Positions 31,123-39,500 are shown, numbered from the stretch's first letter. The stretch: 59,653 nucleotides of DNA from Subtercola vilae (GCF_004923255.1 NZ_QYRT01000022.1:1-59653), one strand, 5' to 3'. Program-made: numbers and translations. The notes: generated by a model not told the origin, from the sequence alone.

Positions 31123-31998
31123 ATGGTCGCTATCGACATTTCCTACGCCCAAGGTTTTCCTAACTTCGATGGTCTCGCGGATGACATCTCTCTCGTTGTC
31201 GCCCGCGCAGGGACCCTTGAGGGCGGTGGGATGCTTCAAGATTCGAAGCTCATCTACAACCGCGAAAACTGTCGCCGCGTTGGCCGCCAGTTCGGCACAT
31301 ACCTGTTCAACGGCCCCGTCAACCCGACCGTGGCTGCGAAATGGTACCTCTCGATCATTGATTGGAAACCAGGCGACGTAACTGCAATCGATGTGGAATC
31401 ACCGAACGCGTGGGGGCCCGCCGAGGTTCTTGAGTTCAATAGTTTCGTCCGTGGGGAGATTGGGCAGACGCCATGGACTTACGGTTCTACCAGCCTTCTG
31501 TTTCAGCCGCAGTGGAAGGCCGTCTCTGACGACGGGTCACTGCTATGGGCGGCCAACTATGGGTCGAACACGGGGACACCGGGGAGCGATCCGGGCAACG
31601 GGCCGTGGGCTACCCGAATTCTTTGGCAGTACACGTCAGTCGCGCAGCACGCGGGATTGTCGGGTTCCGTCGACACGAACATGGTCAACGATGCCGCACT
31701 CGCCCAACACCTCAACCTCAACCTCACCCCAAAACCCGGAGATGAAGACATGCCTCTGAACCAGACCGACCTAGACAGCATCACCAGCATTGTTCGCGAG
31801 CAGGTCACCGGCGCGATGCTCGACCTCGTGAAGGTCGCACCTGTCGGCCAGCGCCCCGAGTTTTTCCAGTACCTCCAAGAGGCCGCGTGGTCTGCGCTGA
31901 ACTACACGTTTCCCTCGGCGTACAGCAAGGGCGCGGACGGGCAGCCGCTGCCTGTGACAATCAAAGACCTCACCGACGCGACGCACGCGAAACCGTAA
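31123..31998 (+). CDS. GH25 muramidase endolysin
   Basis: ATG 31123 with CGGAGGAG. Residues 1-190 are a glycoside hydrolase 25 barrel: MVAIDISYAQGFPNFDG with Asp 5, Asp 90 and Glu 92 in AIDVESPN as the catalytic pair, and a final ILWQYTSV strand. It would cut the glycan of peptidoglycan at the end of infection. Residues 210-291 form a separate domain (NQTDLDSITSIVREQVTGAM; EFFQYLQEAAWSALNYTFPS) that may anchor to the wall. Followed by three membrane proteins. Confidence 0.9.
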   Translation: MVAIDISYAQGFPNFDGLADDISLVVARAGTLEGGGMLQDSKLIYNRENCRRVGRQFGTYLFNGPVNPTVAAKWYLSIIDWKPGDVTAIDVESPNAWGPAEVLEFNSFVRGEIGQTPWTYGSTSLLFQPQWKAVSDDGSLLWAANYGSNTGTPGSDPGNGPWATRILWQYTSVAQHAGLSGSVDTNMVNDAALAQHLNLNLTPKPGDEDMPLNQTDLDSITSIVREQVTGAMLDLVKVAPVGQRPEFFQYLQEAAWSALNYTFPSAYSKGADGQPLPVTIKDLTDATHAKP

Positions 31999-32025
31999 CA
32001 CCCTTCCACCTCGGGAGGGGCTGAT

Positions 32026-32349
32026 ATGAACATTCTCAAACAGACGACCGCGCTGAATGCGTGGATTGCAACAAAGATCACTACCGGTGTGGGGACGATG
32101 GCGTGCGCTTACGCGTTCGCTGTTCTCGCCTTCCTGGGCCTGCCATCAGCTATCGCGTCCGGGCAGGCAATCGGGTGGGTTTCGTCACAGTTTTTGCAGC
32201 TCGTTCTGTTGTCGGTCATCATGGTCGGCCAGCGGGTGCAGGGTGCGAAAACTGAGGCGCGCGACGAAGAAACCCATGCCGCAGTGATCGCGATGCACAA
32301 AGAAACGCAAGAGATCATCGCAGACCTGACGAAGGTGGTCAGCTCGTGA
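32026..32349 (+). CDS. Two-TM membrane protein, holin-like
   Basis: ATG 32026 after GGGAGGGG. 107 residues with two hydrophobic segments (GTMACAYAFAVLAFLGLPSA and FLQLVLLSVIMVGQ) and a charged C-terminal helix. Proteins of this shape follow the lysin in many actinophages and serve as holin or holin partner. It overlaps the next GTG by four bases. Confidence 0.65.
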   Translation: MNILKQTTALNAWIATKITTGVGTMACAYAFAVLAFLGLPSAIASGQAIGWVSSQFLQLVLLSVIMVGQRVQGAKTEARDEETHAAVIAMHKETQEIIADLTKVVSS

Positions 32350-32819
32350 CCCTCATCCCGTTGGATTGGTTCAAATATTTGTTCGGCGACACCCCTATCG
32401 CCCCGGTTGTGCTGACTTTTGTGGCGATCACAGTCCTTGGGGTCATCGCTTACAGGGTGTGGCCGGTCATCAAACGGCTTGTTTCTACTTTGACCGCTCT
32501 TGAGAAGCTGCCCGATTTTATGGACAAACAGGAATCGTTCCGGCAGAACACCACCGCGACTTTGCATAAACAGGACGAGTCGTTGGCATCTCAAGACGTG
32601 AAGATCCAAGAAATCCATCACGAAGTGAATTACAACAACGGGACCTCCGTGAAAGACGCTGTTGAGCGCGTAGAAGAGGGTGTCGCGGGCTGGTATGTCG
32701 CCCATAACGAACTTCGGTCTCAGCTCGGTCTGCCCGCCATTGACACCGAAACGCCGATCAAGAAGAAACCGCCCCGCAAGAGGGCACCCCGAATTCCGAA
32801 AACAGAAGGAACACCATAA
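32346..32819 (+). CDS. One-TM coiled-coil lysis-cassette protein
   Basis: GTG 32346. 157 residues: one membrane segment (PVVLTFVAITVLGVIAYRVW), then a helical stretch with repeated polar heptads and a Lys/Arg/Pro-rich tail. This layout is frequent in actinophage lysis cassettes (DUF2746-like) and may regulate hole formation. Its TAA overlaps the next ATG. Confidence 0.6.
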   Translation: MTLIPLDWFKYLFGDTPIAPVVLTFVAITVLGVIAYRVWPVIKRLVSTLTALEKLPDFMDKQESFRQNTTATLHKQDESLASQDVKIQEIHHEVNYNNGTSVKDAVERVEEGVAGWYVAHNELRSQLGLPAIDTETPIKKKPPRKRAPRIPKTEGTP

Positions 32820-33256
32820 TGTCTCAGATCACCGTTCAGAGCCCCAAAGTAACCATCACCCGGGAACTCAAAAATCTCGCCCCGAAGGTGCTCACGTTTC
32901 TCGCCACCGGTGTTACCGCGTCGGGTCTCGCGTATGTGCTCGGCACGGCCGGTATCACTCTGACGCCGGCGCTCACTTCGCTGCTTGTCGTCCTGATCTC
33001 TGCGGTTGCCGGGTATCTGAAGGCGGATACGACTCTGCTGAGTGGCGGCCTGCCCGTCTCGACTACCACGGCCCCGGTAGCCCCGGTGAGCCTTCCGGGT
33101 GCCCATGTCGACGTAACTGCGCCGCCTGTCGTAGCTGCCCCTGTCGCCACCGCGCCTGTCGTCACTGCCATTCCCGCCATCACTTTCGCGCCCGTGCCCG
33201 CCGCAACATTCGACCAGATTGTCACACCCGTGCCCGATCAGGTCACCTCCGTCTAA
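32819..33256 (+). CDS. Holin candidate with Pro/Val-rich tail
   Basis: ATG 32819. 145 residues, two predicted membrane segments (LTFLATGVTASGLAYVLGTA and LTSLLVVLISAVAGYL), followed by a Pro/Ala/Val repeat tail. It is the last gene of the lysis operon and lies 20 bases before an intrinsic terminator. Which of the three membrane proteins forms the hole cannot be decided from sequence. Confidence 0.6.
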   Translation: MSQITVQSPKVTITRELKNLAPKVLTFLATGVTASGLAYVLGTAGITLTPALTSLLVVLISAVAGYLKADTTLLSGGLPVSTTTAPVAPVSLPGAHVDVTAPPVVAAPVATAPVVTAIPAITFAPVPAATFDQIVTPVPDQVTSV

Positions 33257-33276
33257 CCGCAACCCTCAAACGTCAC

Positions 33277-33297
33277 ACGCCCCGCTTGGGGCGTTTC
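33277..33297 (+). terminator. Intrinsic terminator after lysis genes
   Basis: ACGCCCC (33277-33283), loop GCTT, GGGGCGT (33288-33294), then TTCTG. It lies 20 bases after the lysis operon. The interval 33298-33398 before the next gene holds no other feature. Confidence 0.75.
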
Positions 33298-33398
33298 TGC
33301 GTTAACGGGCACATGTGGGGGTCACCGCTTTGAACGCCGCGGGACTTAAACGAGCCAGCTAAGACGGTCGCCCCACCAAACACGAACAGAGGCATCAC

Positions 33399-34295
33399 AT
33401 GGGATACACGCCAGACCCCACCTGGGCGGACGGTCAATCAGGAAACACCCCGATCACCGCCGCAAAGCTGAACAACATCGAGTCAGGCATTCTCAACTCG
33501 GACGGCACCAACCCGCTATCAGCCGAAGCGATCCACGACGCCGCAACATTCGAGCCTGTCGGGCTGAGTTCAACGACACTCGCAGCAATCACCACCATTG
33601 TTTCGACGGGCACCTCAGCGGTTGCTGGAAAATTGCAGACCCCTCGGGCGATCAACAGCGTGCTGTTCGATGGAACCGCGAGCGTGACCATAGCGGACGC
33701 GACGAAAGCCCCGCTGGCTGGTGCAACGTTCACCGGCCCTATCTCGGCAACGAACCTGAGCGGCTCGAACACGGGAGATCAAAGCTCGGTCACGGGCAAT
33801 GCTGGTACCGCAACAAAACTGACAACCCCCCAGACCATCAACGGGGTCGCTTTCGACGGCTCGGCACCTGTTGTTGTCGCGGACGCGACGAAGAAAACCC
33901 TCACTCAGGTGGCTGCCACCGCAACCTCAACCGGTACAGCTACGGCGTGGGTGCACAACCCTTACGACGCCACTCTGGGCGCATTGACTGCGACTCTTCC
34001 CACTGGTGCAGTAAGCCAGGAGCTTTCGATTGAGAAGGTCGACTCCACCGTGAACACGGTGACCATTGCGGGCAGCATCCGAGGTGCGGCATCGACAATC
34101 ATTCTCGCCCTGCCGCATGAAACGATCAAGTTCGTTGCCGACTCTTCCGGTTCGTGGTGGCCCGTCTCAGGGCACAAGACCCTGACAAGTCTCGACGGGC
34201 GGTACCCGCTGCTCACGCAAACAACCTCTGCGAGGCTCATAACAAACGCCGTAGCTCTTACCGCAATTCTTCCCAAGCCATGGAGCGCCTCATGA
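33399..34295 (+). CDS. Tail fibre / neck appendage protein
   Basis: ATG 33399. 298 residues. The N-terminal TWADGQSGNTPITAAKLNNI is a common attachment motif of actinophage fibre proteins. The middle has two related blocks containing RAINSVLFDGTASVTIADAT and QTINGVAFDGSAPVVVADAT, showing an internal repeat of fibre shaft elements, and NLSGSNTGDQ, a recurrent fibre motif. It is translated together with the tailspike (ATGA overlap at 34292). Confidence 0.75.
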   Translation: MGYTPDPTWADGQSGNTPITAAKLNNIESGILNSDGTNPLSAEAIHDAATFEPVGLSSTTLAAITTIVSTGTSAVAGKLQTPRAINSVLFDGTASVTIADATKAPLAGATFTGPISATNLSGSNTGDQSSVTGNAGTATKLTTPQTINGVAFDGSAPVVVADATKKTLTQVAATATSTGTATAWVHNPYDATLGALTATLPTGAVSQELSIEKVDSTVNTVTIAGSIRGAASTIILALPHETIKFVADSSGSWWPVSGHKTLTSLDGRYPLLTQTTSARLITNAVALTAILPKPWSAS

Positions 34296-36358
34296 CCGTC
34301 TACTACATCGACTCCGTAAATGGTTTGGACATCAACGACGGGTCAAGCGTCGTCGGCCCGTGGAAGACGATGGCGAACCTGTACTCGCGCATCACCGCCC
34401 GAGCTGTATACCAAGGCGACAAAGTTTTTTTCAAGCGGGGCGGCGTCTACTACGGTCGCCTCAGCGCGCGGGTTGCCGTCAATGGTGCTTTCGGTGCGCT
34501 CTTTCCGGGTTCACCCGTGCAGAGCCCGAAACTGATAATCGGTGCGTACGGTGATGGGAATGCGCCGCGACCTATCCTCACGGGATACAAGGAAGCGAAC
34601 GTTGCTGCATCGTGGACTCAGTACGCGCCGAATGTTTGGAAGATCGACCTTTCCCAAGCTGCCGCAGCAGTAACGGGCGAGTCGACTTTCGATAACACTA
34701 ACGTCGGGCATTTGAACATCAATGGTGTCACCAAGTGGTTCCGAACCGTAGACCGCCCATCGGTTGCGACGGATGCCAGCGGAAACTGGGCGTTCTGGTC
34801 TGAGGCCCAAGCACCCGGTACCGCGGCCAGTGACACGAACCTCTACGTACAGGCGACCGCCAACCCAACAACCCTCGCCTCGTCGATTGAGATCTGCGTT
34901 GACGGCGTTGGCATCTACGGCTCTTCGAACATGTCGATATCTGGCATCGAGGTTCGTGGCTACGGGATGAACGGTTACAACACCACCGGGGCCGATAAGG
35001 TCGACATCATCGATTGCATGTTCAATAAAATTGGTGGCTCTGTTCTCACGATCTCGAACGGGACGCGGGCAGGTAACGGCGTACAGGTTTACGGCAGCGG
35101 CAGCGACCACACCATCAACTACAACGAGTTCCAAGACTGTTACGACGTTGCCTATAGTTGCCAAGGCCCGACAATGACCGGGTGGGCAAATATTGAGTTC
35201 GCCTACAACAAGGTGTGGAACTCGAACCAGGCGATTGAATTCTGGTCGACTGTGAATGGTGGCGCGCCAACGGGTTTCGTGAACGTCAAAGTTCACCACA
35301 ACGAGTTCTACAATTCCGGGTTCTCTGGCTCCAACCAGACCCGCTTTGAGGCTCAGTCGTCGGCGCAGCTTTACTACGACATGAACACACCCACAGACAT
35401 CGAAATTTACGACAACCTGTTCGTGTTTGCGGCTGCGAGCTACCTCTTTTCCCGGCGTTCCAGTAACACGGTGTTCACGCCCCCGCCAGGCGTAAACTCT
35501 CACGACAACACCATCGTCATGGCACCTGGCACGCTCATGAGTTACCAGCGAACAGAGACGATTGAGACCGCTGCGGCATGGGCGGCTGCTCTCGGGTGGG
35601 AACAGAATTCGCACTTTCTGGTTCTGCCGCAGAACGTTTTGACGGCGACCGCCTCGCAGCAGATTGAACTTTTGCAGGCGTTCCTGATGGCGCAAGCTGG
35701 AGTTGTCACCCGGATGGCGCTGTCAAACGGCAGTGGCGTGCGTAAGGCTATGGCGACAGCGCAGAAGGCTTTGCGGATCTCCGAAGCTATTGGTGCGAAC
35801 GGAATGAATCAGGGCCCTCTCTACTCGGGCGGCTGGTATTTTCCCGAAACATCAGCGGTGACAAATATGGCCGGAGCGGGCAATACGGGCAGCATGCGTC
35901 TCCTGCCCTTCACCGCACCCGCTGCTGGTCGCATCATCAAGCTCTCTTACTGGGTGAATGTGGCTGGTGACGCTGGCTCTGTCGTAGAACCGGTGATCTA
36001 TCGGCGTGAAGGCAAGTATTTCCTCCTCCATTTCGATGCGGGCCAGCAAGACGCAGCGACGGTCGGTCTTCACACCATCACCATCGCGGGATTCAATGTC
36101 TATGAGGGGCAAGAATTGTTCGTCGGCATGAACGTGCTTGCTCCATCCGGTGTGACTAACCTTCCGTCAATGCGAGCCGCTACGGGCAGAACATCGAGCC
36201 GAGTACCGGTCGCGGATTCCACGGCAAACCTGAACTTCGCTTTTGGCAACCTGTTCAACGGCATTTCGCTGACCCTTGGGACGGCTGCGCCACCGTCATT
36301 TATGCAGGCTGTTGGCGTCACCACTCAGGTGCCCATCGTCGGCATGCTCGCCGCTTAG
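34292..36358 (+). CDS. Right-handed beta-helix tailspike (depolymerase candidate)
   Basis: ATG 34292 overlaps the previous stop. 688 residues. The first 60 residues (YYIDSVNGLDINDGSSVVGP, then WKTMANLYSRI) are the usual head of parallel beta-helix carbohydrate-active proteins. Residues 200-390 repeat Asn-rich turns (YNEFQDCYDVAYSCQG; EFAYNKVWNSNQAIEFW; HHNEFYNSGF) forming the helix. The C-terminus (560-688) is a jelly-roll-like binding part. Such spikes degrade or bind surface polysaccharide of the host. Catalytic residues cannot be named from sequence. Confidence 0.75.
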   Translation: MTVYYIDSVNGLDINDGSSVVGPWKTMANLYSRITARAVYQGDKVFFKRGGVYYGRLSARVAVNGAFGALFPGSPVQSPKLIIGAYGDGNAPRPILTGYKEANVAASWTQYAPNVWKIDLSQAAAAVTGESTFDNTNVGHLNINGVTKWFRTVDRPSVATDASGNWAFWSEAQAPGTAASDTNLYVQATANPTTLASSIEICVDGVGIYGSSNMSISGIEVRGYGMNGYNTTGADKVDIIDCMFNKIGGSVLTISNGTRAGNGVQVYGSGSDHTINYNEFQDCYDVAYSCQGPTMTGWANIEFAYNKVWNSNQAIEFWSTVNGGAPTGFVNVKVHHNEFYNSGFSGSNQTRFEAQSSAQLYYDMNTPTDIEIYDNLFVFAAASYLFSRRSSNTVFTPPPGVNSHDNTIVMAPGTLMSYQRTETIETAAAWAAALGWEQNSHFLVLPQNVLTATASQQIELLQAFLMAQAGVVTRMALSNGSGVRKAMATAQKALRISEAIGANGMNQGPLYSGGWYFPETSAVTNMAGAGNTGSMRLLPFTAPAAGRIIKLSYWVNVAGDAGSVVEPVIYRREGKYFLLHFDAGQQDAATVGLHTITIAGFNVYEGQELFVGMNVLAPSGVTNLPSMRAATGRTSSRVPVADSTANLNFAFGNLFNGISLTLGTAAPPSFMQAVGVTTQVPIVGMLAA

Positions 36359-36368
36359 GCCGCCGACA

Positions 36369-36533
36369 ATGTATCCAGAGCCTGCAGACTGGTTCGGCTT
36401 CGCCATCATCTACGGCCAGTTCCACCTGTATTACGACGAGGTCGCTGACGATTGGGCAATCGCAGACGGTGGTGGTTGGCTCGACGGTGTATTCGCATCA
36501 GCGCGTCTGGCCATCGAAGCGCATACGCAGTAA
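36369..36533 (+). CDS. Small aromatic protein (54 aa)
   Basis: ATG 36369, eleven bases after the tailspike stop. The product, MYPEPADWFGFAIIYGQFHL then YYDEVADDWAIADGGGW, is rich in aromatic and acidic residues and could be a spike accessory. No family recognised. It ends the late operon just before a terminator. Confidence 0.5.
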   Translation: MYPEPADWFGFAIIYGQFHLYYDEVADDWAIADGGGWLDGVFASARLAIEAHTQ

Positions 36534-36595
36534 ATCGGGTTCCGAGCACCGGCGTCGGATCAAATGCATACGGCAATCCAGCAGCCCAAAGAAAT

Positions 36596-36632
36596 AGCCC
36601 CGCCCTCTCTTCGGAGTTGGGCGGGGCTTTTC
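36596..36632. terminator. Bidirectional terminator between convergent genes
   Basis: AGCCCCGCCC (36596-36605) pairs with GGGCGGGGCT (36619-36628) around 13 bases, with TTTCCTATTTT to the right and A-rich sequence to the left. It ends the late operon and probably also the minus-strand acyltransferase transcript. Confidence 0.85.
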
Positions 36633-37736
36633 CTATTTTGCGTAACTGGCTGCGCGGAGTATCGGGCGATCGCGCAGTGAGATTTTCTTGAAGCGTTGCG
36701 ACGGCTTCTCGATGAAATACCACGACAACGCCGCGACGCCGAGGGTGATGACCAGCACGAGAAGTGTCTGCCACCATTCGCCCTTGAGTCCAAACCAGAG
36801 AACGAGGTTGATGACGACGTACTGCCAGATGTACGTGGCGAAACTGAGATCGCCCAGTCGCTTCGTGAAGCGGTAGAAGAACTTCGGGGCCAGATACCCA
36901 AACGTGACAATTAGGTAGCTCATCGGGATGGAGAGCAAGATCGGCTTGAACGCTGCATAGAACGAGCCGGTGGCAAAGATTTTGAGGAACAGATACGCTG
37001 CAAGCGCGAGAGCAATGAGCCACCACTTGACCGGGATTCGGCCCCAGTACTTCGCCCAGAAGATACCCACAGCGAAGCATGCCCCGCGTTCAAGAAATGA
37101 ATGATCGAGAACAGTCGACAGGACACCGCTGTGCCCCAGCGTCACGTAGTAGGCCAGTGAGCCAGCGACCCCGACTGCAAGAAACGGCACGAGCATCTTC
37201 CAAAACCCGAACCGGTGAGCGACCAAGACGAGTATGGGCACGATCAAGTAGAAGCTGAATTCGGCAGGGATTGTGTATAACGGGTCGTTCATCGACCCGG
37301 TTCCAATCCCATCCCAGATGCTCGGGTGGTAGTTGGGTAAGAGCGCTGCGCTCGAACCTAGCCACACGAGGATTTGTGGGCTGACGAGTGAGGATGGTTT
37401 GACCGCGCCGAACAAAACTAGGATGATCGGCGTGAGAATCGCGAAGGCGTAGATGGCCGGCGCTATCCGTAGATACCGGTTCCAGTAGAACTGACGGAAC
37501 TGTCCTGTTCGAGAGTGGATACTCTCGGCTGAACTGTAGATGAGCATGCCTGAGATGATGAAGAACATCGGCACGCCGTCGATCAGGTCGAAAAGGCCCC
37601 ATGCGAAGTGTGTTCCAAGCGCGGCGTTCGTGTGCTGCACGACAACTGCAACTGCTGCGAGCAGCCGCAAGAAGTCGAAAGCATTTTGGCGCGAGCTCAA
37701 TTGACGCACGTTCACGTCGATATCAACAGATGTCAT
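36633..37736 (-). CDS. Acyltransferase-3 family membrane protein
   Basis: 367 residues, about ten membrane segments. The family signature R-x10-H is present at Arg 24 and His 35 (FDFLRLLAAVAVVVQHT), with MFFIISGMLIY and RYLRIAPA motifs following, and FIEKPSQRFKK at the end. OafA/OatA-like enzymes carry acetyl or other acyl groups across the membrane to surface sugars. In a prophage this points to lysogenic conversion that alters the phage receptor. ATG 37736 has AGGGGGAAAA upstream on the minus strand. It is oriented against the late operon and so can be expressed in the lysogen. Confidence 0.9.
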   Translation of the reverse strand: MTSVDIDVNVRQLSSRQNAFDFLRLLAAVAVVVQHTNAALGTHFAWGLFDLIDGVPMFFIISGMLIYSSAESIHSRTGQFRQFYWNRYLRIAPAIYAFAILTPIILVLFGAVKPSSLVSPQILVWLGSSAALLPNYHPSIWDGIGTGSMNDPLYTIPAEFSFYLIVPILVLVAHRFGFWKMLVPFLAVGVAGSLAYYVTLGHSGVLSTVLDHSFLERGACFAVGIFWAKYWGRIPVKWWLIALALAAYLFLKIFATGSFYAAFKPILLSIPMSYLIVTFGYLAPKFFYRFTKRLGDLSFATYIWQYVVINLVLWFGLKGEWWQTLLVLVITLGVAALSWYFIEKPSQRFKKISLRDRPILRAASYAK

Positions 37737-37792
37737 TGCATTTTCCCCCTAGCTAAATGACTTCCCTTGACAGTAACGCGTCGAGCCGCACG

Positions 37793-37831
37793 GCCCCACC
37801 CCCTCATCACGAGGCGGGTGGGGCGTTTTTT
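37793..37831 (+). terminator. Strong intrinsic terminator
   Basis: GCCCCACCC (37793-37801) pairs with GGGTGGGGC (37816-37824) around 14 bases, followed by GTTTTTT. The T-run shows plus-strand use, although no plus-strand gene is seen just upstream, so it may block antisense transcripts or end an unseen small RNA. Confidence 0.75.
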
Positions 37832-37836
37832 CGTCG

Positions 37837-38004
37837 TTACAGCTTGAACCGGAACGACAACCCTTTCATAATCCGGATTCGGCCTTGCCCGCGCGTGTTC
37901 AGCGTGACACGGCCCACTTTCGCGGTTTCTGAAACCCCGGATTTTGAAATGTTCAGGTGAGTGTTCGCACCCGTTTTGACGGTCTTACGAAAAATGAGGC
38001 CCAT
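37837..38004 (-). CDS. DUF4236-type small protein (55 aa)
   Basis: ATG 38004, two bases after the lipoprotein stop at 38007, so both form an operon. The product starts MGLIFRKTVKTGANTHLNIS and has SKSGVS, the hallmark of DUF4236 proteins, whose members usually begin with an FRKS...LNLSKSG pattern; the C-terminus is basic (KGLSFRFKL). Function of the family is unknown. Confidence 0.75.
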   Translation of the reverse strand: MGLIFRKTVKTGANTHLNISKSGVSETAKVGRVTLNTRGQGRIRIMKGLSFRFKL

Positions 38005-38006
38005 GA

Positions 38007-38468
38007 TTACTTCAGATTCGCGACGGCGTACGCGGCCTCGTCGGCAGTGAATTTACCGCCGTTCGGGCTGGACAGCTGGTCACCAATCGCTGCTGGTGAC
38101 ATTGACATTTTCTGATACTCCACAGCTGATGCTAAGGCGTTCGCATTCCAGTCAGCTTTCACATTGTCGACGGCGTACTGGGCGGCGTCGGTGGAGAACT
38201 TGCCACCGTAGGCTGATGTGAGCTGATCAAAAATGCCAGCCTTGCTCATGTGCATGGAGTCCGAATAGGTTCCGGCGGACACGAGCGCGGCCTTGAACTC
38301 GCTTGAAACGGCAGGTGCGGCGGGTGCGGCAGGTGCAGCGGGTGCGGCTGGTGCTGCGGCGACTGCTGAAGCAGTGTCAGGCGCGGCGCTCGTGACCTTC
38401 GAGGCCGAACACCCGGTGAGCGCGAGACCGGCGATCATCAGCGCGGCGATAGTCAAACGTTTCTTCAT
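38007..38468 (-). CDS. ltp: Ltp-type superinfection-exclusion lipoprotein
   Basis: 153 residues. Signal peptide with lipobox LTGC (Cys 20), an Ala/Pro linker (residues about 37-55), then two copies of the Ltp HTH-like repeat: EFKAALVSAGTYSDSMHMSK through AQYAVDNVKADWNANA, and ALASAVEYQKMSMSPAAIGD through AAYAVANLK. In phage TP-J34 the Ltp lipoprotein blocks DNA injection of related phages by acting on the tape measure. Surface location and prophage context support the same role. ATG 38468 has AGGGGGAA upstream; a promoter precedes it. The Ala/Pro linker is encoded by a short GC-rich repeat. Confidence 0.85.
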   Translation of the reverse strand: MKKRLTIAALMIAGLALTGCSASKVTSAAPDTASAVAAAPAAPAAPAAPAAPAVSSEFKAALVSAGTYSDSMHMSKAGIFDQLTSAYGGKFSTDAAQYAVDNVKADWNANALASAVEYQKMSMSPAAIGDQLSSPNGGKFTADEAAYAVANLK

Positions 38469-38497
38469 CTGGATTCCCCCTGTTAGTTTGTGGTCTT

Positions 38498-38525
38498 ACC
38501 GTAGCGGCTCTAGGCGACTTTGCAA
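38498..38525 (-). promoter_or_regulatory. Promoter of the Ltp lipoprotein operon
   Basis: On the minus strand TTGCAA (38525-38520) and TACGGT (38503-38498) are 16 bases apart; the ribosome site and ATG 38468 follow. This is the clearest sigma-70-like promoter in the prophage and fits expression in the lysogen. Confidence 0.55.
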
Positions 38526-38570
38526 CAGGTGTTACAACACCCACCCGTTCCCGCTGAAACAATCGGGAGA

Positions 38571-38717
38571 GTGCCGAACCAGCCGAAAACGCCAATCAAA
38601 GGCTTTCGGATACCAGACGAGCTGTACCGTCTCGCTCAAGCCAAAGCAGCCGAAGAAGACCGATCTCTCACAGACGTAGTAGTCGAAGCGTTAGAGGTCT
38701 ACATCGGGAGGGAATGA
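38571..38717 (+). CDS. Ribbon-helix-helix regulator (48 aa)
   Basis: GTG 38571 with CGGGAGA upstream. The product PIKGFRIPDELYRLAQAKAA then EEDRSLTDVVVEALEVYI is a complete Arc/CopG-type ribbon-helix-helix: the N-terminal strand KGFRIP and two helices. Such dimers bind operators and control phage lysogeny or act as antitoxins. It is divergent from the lipoprotein and convergent with the HTH gene (27-base overlap), so it may regulate either. Confidence 0.7.
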   Translation: MPNQPKTPIKGFRIPDELYRLAQAKAAEEDRSLTDVVVEALEVYIGRE

Positions 38718-39002
38718 CCGCAAATACAGTTCTTCGATCAGCATCTCAGATGGAACACGTTTCAGCACGACCCGCATAACCTCAACCGAAATCTCATCCG
38801 GGCTCATCCACCTCGCCGCAATCAGCCCCGGCGTTGGATCGGTGTCATACGCCAAAGACACCTTGATCACCACGGCCCCCCCGATCGTTTCGCGTTTCTG
38901 CCACCGGTGCACGGTCGCCCTCGAAACGCCGCACCGTTCGGCTATTTTGCGTTGGCTGTCACCTGCCGTTACGCGGGTGAACCATTGCTGCCAAGTTTCC
39001 AT
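38691..39002 (-). CDS. HTH protein, immunity repressor candidate
   Basis: 103 residues. An N-terminal helix-turn-helix (GDSQRKIAERCGVSRATVHR then WQKRE) followed by a second part TPGLIAARWMSPDEISVEVM, a combination seen in short actinophage immunity repressors. It would hold the phage silent in the lysogen. Located next to the RHH and excisionase-like genes at the prophage end. An operator cannot be assigned. Confidence 0.6.
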   Translation of the reverse strand: METWQQWFTRVTAGDSQRKIAERCGVSRATVHRWQKRETIGGAVVIKVSLAYDTDPTPGLIAARWMSPDEISVEVMRVVLKRVPSEMLIEELYLRSFPPDVDL

Positions 39003-39189
39003 TTGTGACTTCTCGTATGTTGCACCCCTGATACATATTTTCCCTCTTTTCCGGCGTGTTTTCTCCCAGGTGTTGCACCGAGTGCGCCCGTTTTCTGGCG
39101 TCGGTGGCGGGCACTAGAGTGACCACAAAACCTCCACTTCAGGGGGCAACGAAGCAAGACGGGCACTTGCAGTGTGGCGGAGGCTATCA

Positions 39190-39390
39190 GTGGGGCAATC
39201 GAAAGAGTCGGAACGTTTGGCGTACTCAATTTGCGAGTTCGCAGAGGCAGTCGGGCTTAGCGTGGCCGAGATCAGGTTGGCGGTAGCAGAAAGGGATCTG
39301 AGGGTCAGAGAGACAAAGTTGGGCCGGCTGATCGTGACTACCGAAGATGGGCTCTTCTGGCTTCGGAATCTAACGGTCATGTCAACGTAG
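39190..39390 (+). CDS. Excisionase-like HTH_17 protein (66 aa)
   Basis: GTG 39190 with GGAGG at 39177-39181; the longer frame starts at 39172 before the site. YSICEFAEAVGLSVAEIRLA with a following RETKLGRLIVTTEDGLFWL wing fits the excisionase/MerR-type winged helix that bends attachment-site DNA. Its position at the prophage edge, 110 bases before tRNA-Arg, supports an excision role. No integrase is next to it in this window. Confidence 0.6.
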   Translation: MGQSKESERLAYSICEFAEAVGLSVAEIRLAVAERDLRVRETKLGRLIVTTEDGLFWLRNLTVMST

Positions 39391-39458
39391 ACCGACACTC
39401 CAATTATGCTTGACGAGTTGCATATTTTGATCGTTGTGGCGACTAGTGTGTAGTCCTA

Positions 39459-39499
39459 GGGCAGTTCAACTGCCCGAGATGCCCGGAATGTAGGGCATC
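39459..39499. repeat. Two adjacent hairpins before tRNA-Arg
   Basis: GGGCAG/CTGCCC (39459-39464 and 39470-39475, loop TTCAA) and GATGCCC/GGGCATC (39478-39484 and 39493-39499, loop of eight bases) lie back to back, the second ending one base before the tRNA. They could be transcription signals or arm-type sites at the prophage junction. Confidence 0.55.
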
Positions 39500-39500
39500 T

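Larger units (their letters stand above)
1..39500. mobile_element. Siphovirus-type prophage (left end outside window)
   Basis: Terminase, portal, protease, scaffold, capsid, connector, tail tube, tape measure, baseplate, lysis and fibre genes occur in the usual order of long non-contractile-tailed actinophages. The left boundary is not visible, because a phage-type gene runs off base 1. The right boundary is placed between the excisionase-like gene ending at 39390 and the chromosomal tRNA-Arg at 39501, where gene content changes to chromosomal functions. No integrase, repeated attachment core or cos end could be proven. All structural genes are open, so the prophage may be functional, apart from two small early genes with in-frame TGA codons. 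Confidence 0.9.

Noticed and set aside
34511-35695. 394-codon minus-strand frame
   Set aside because: Antisense to the tailspike, no ribosome site and no domain.
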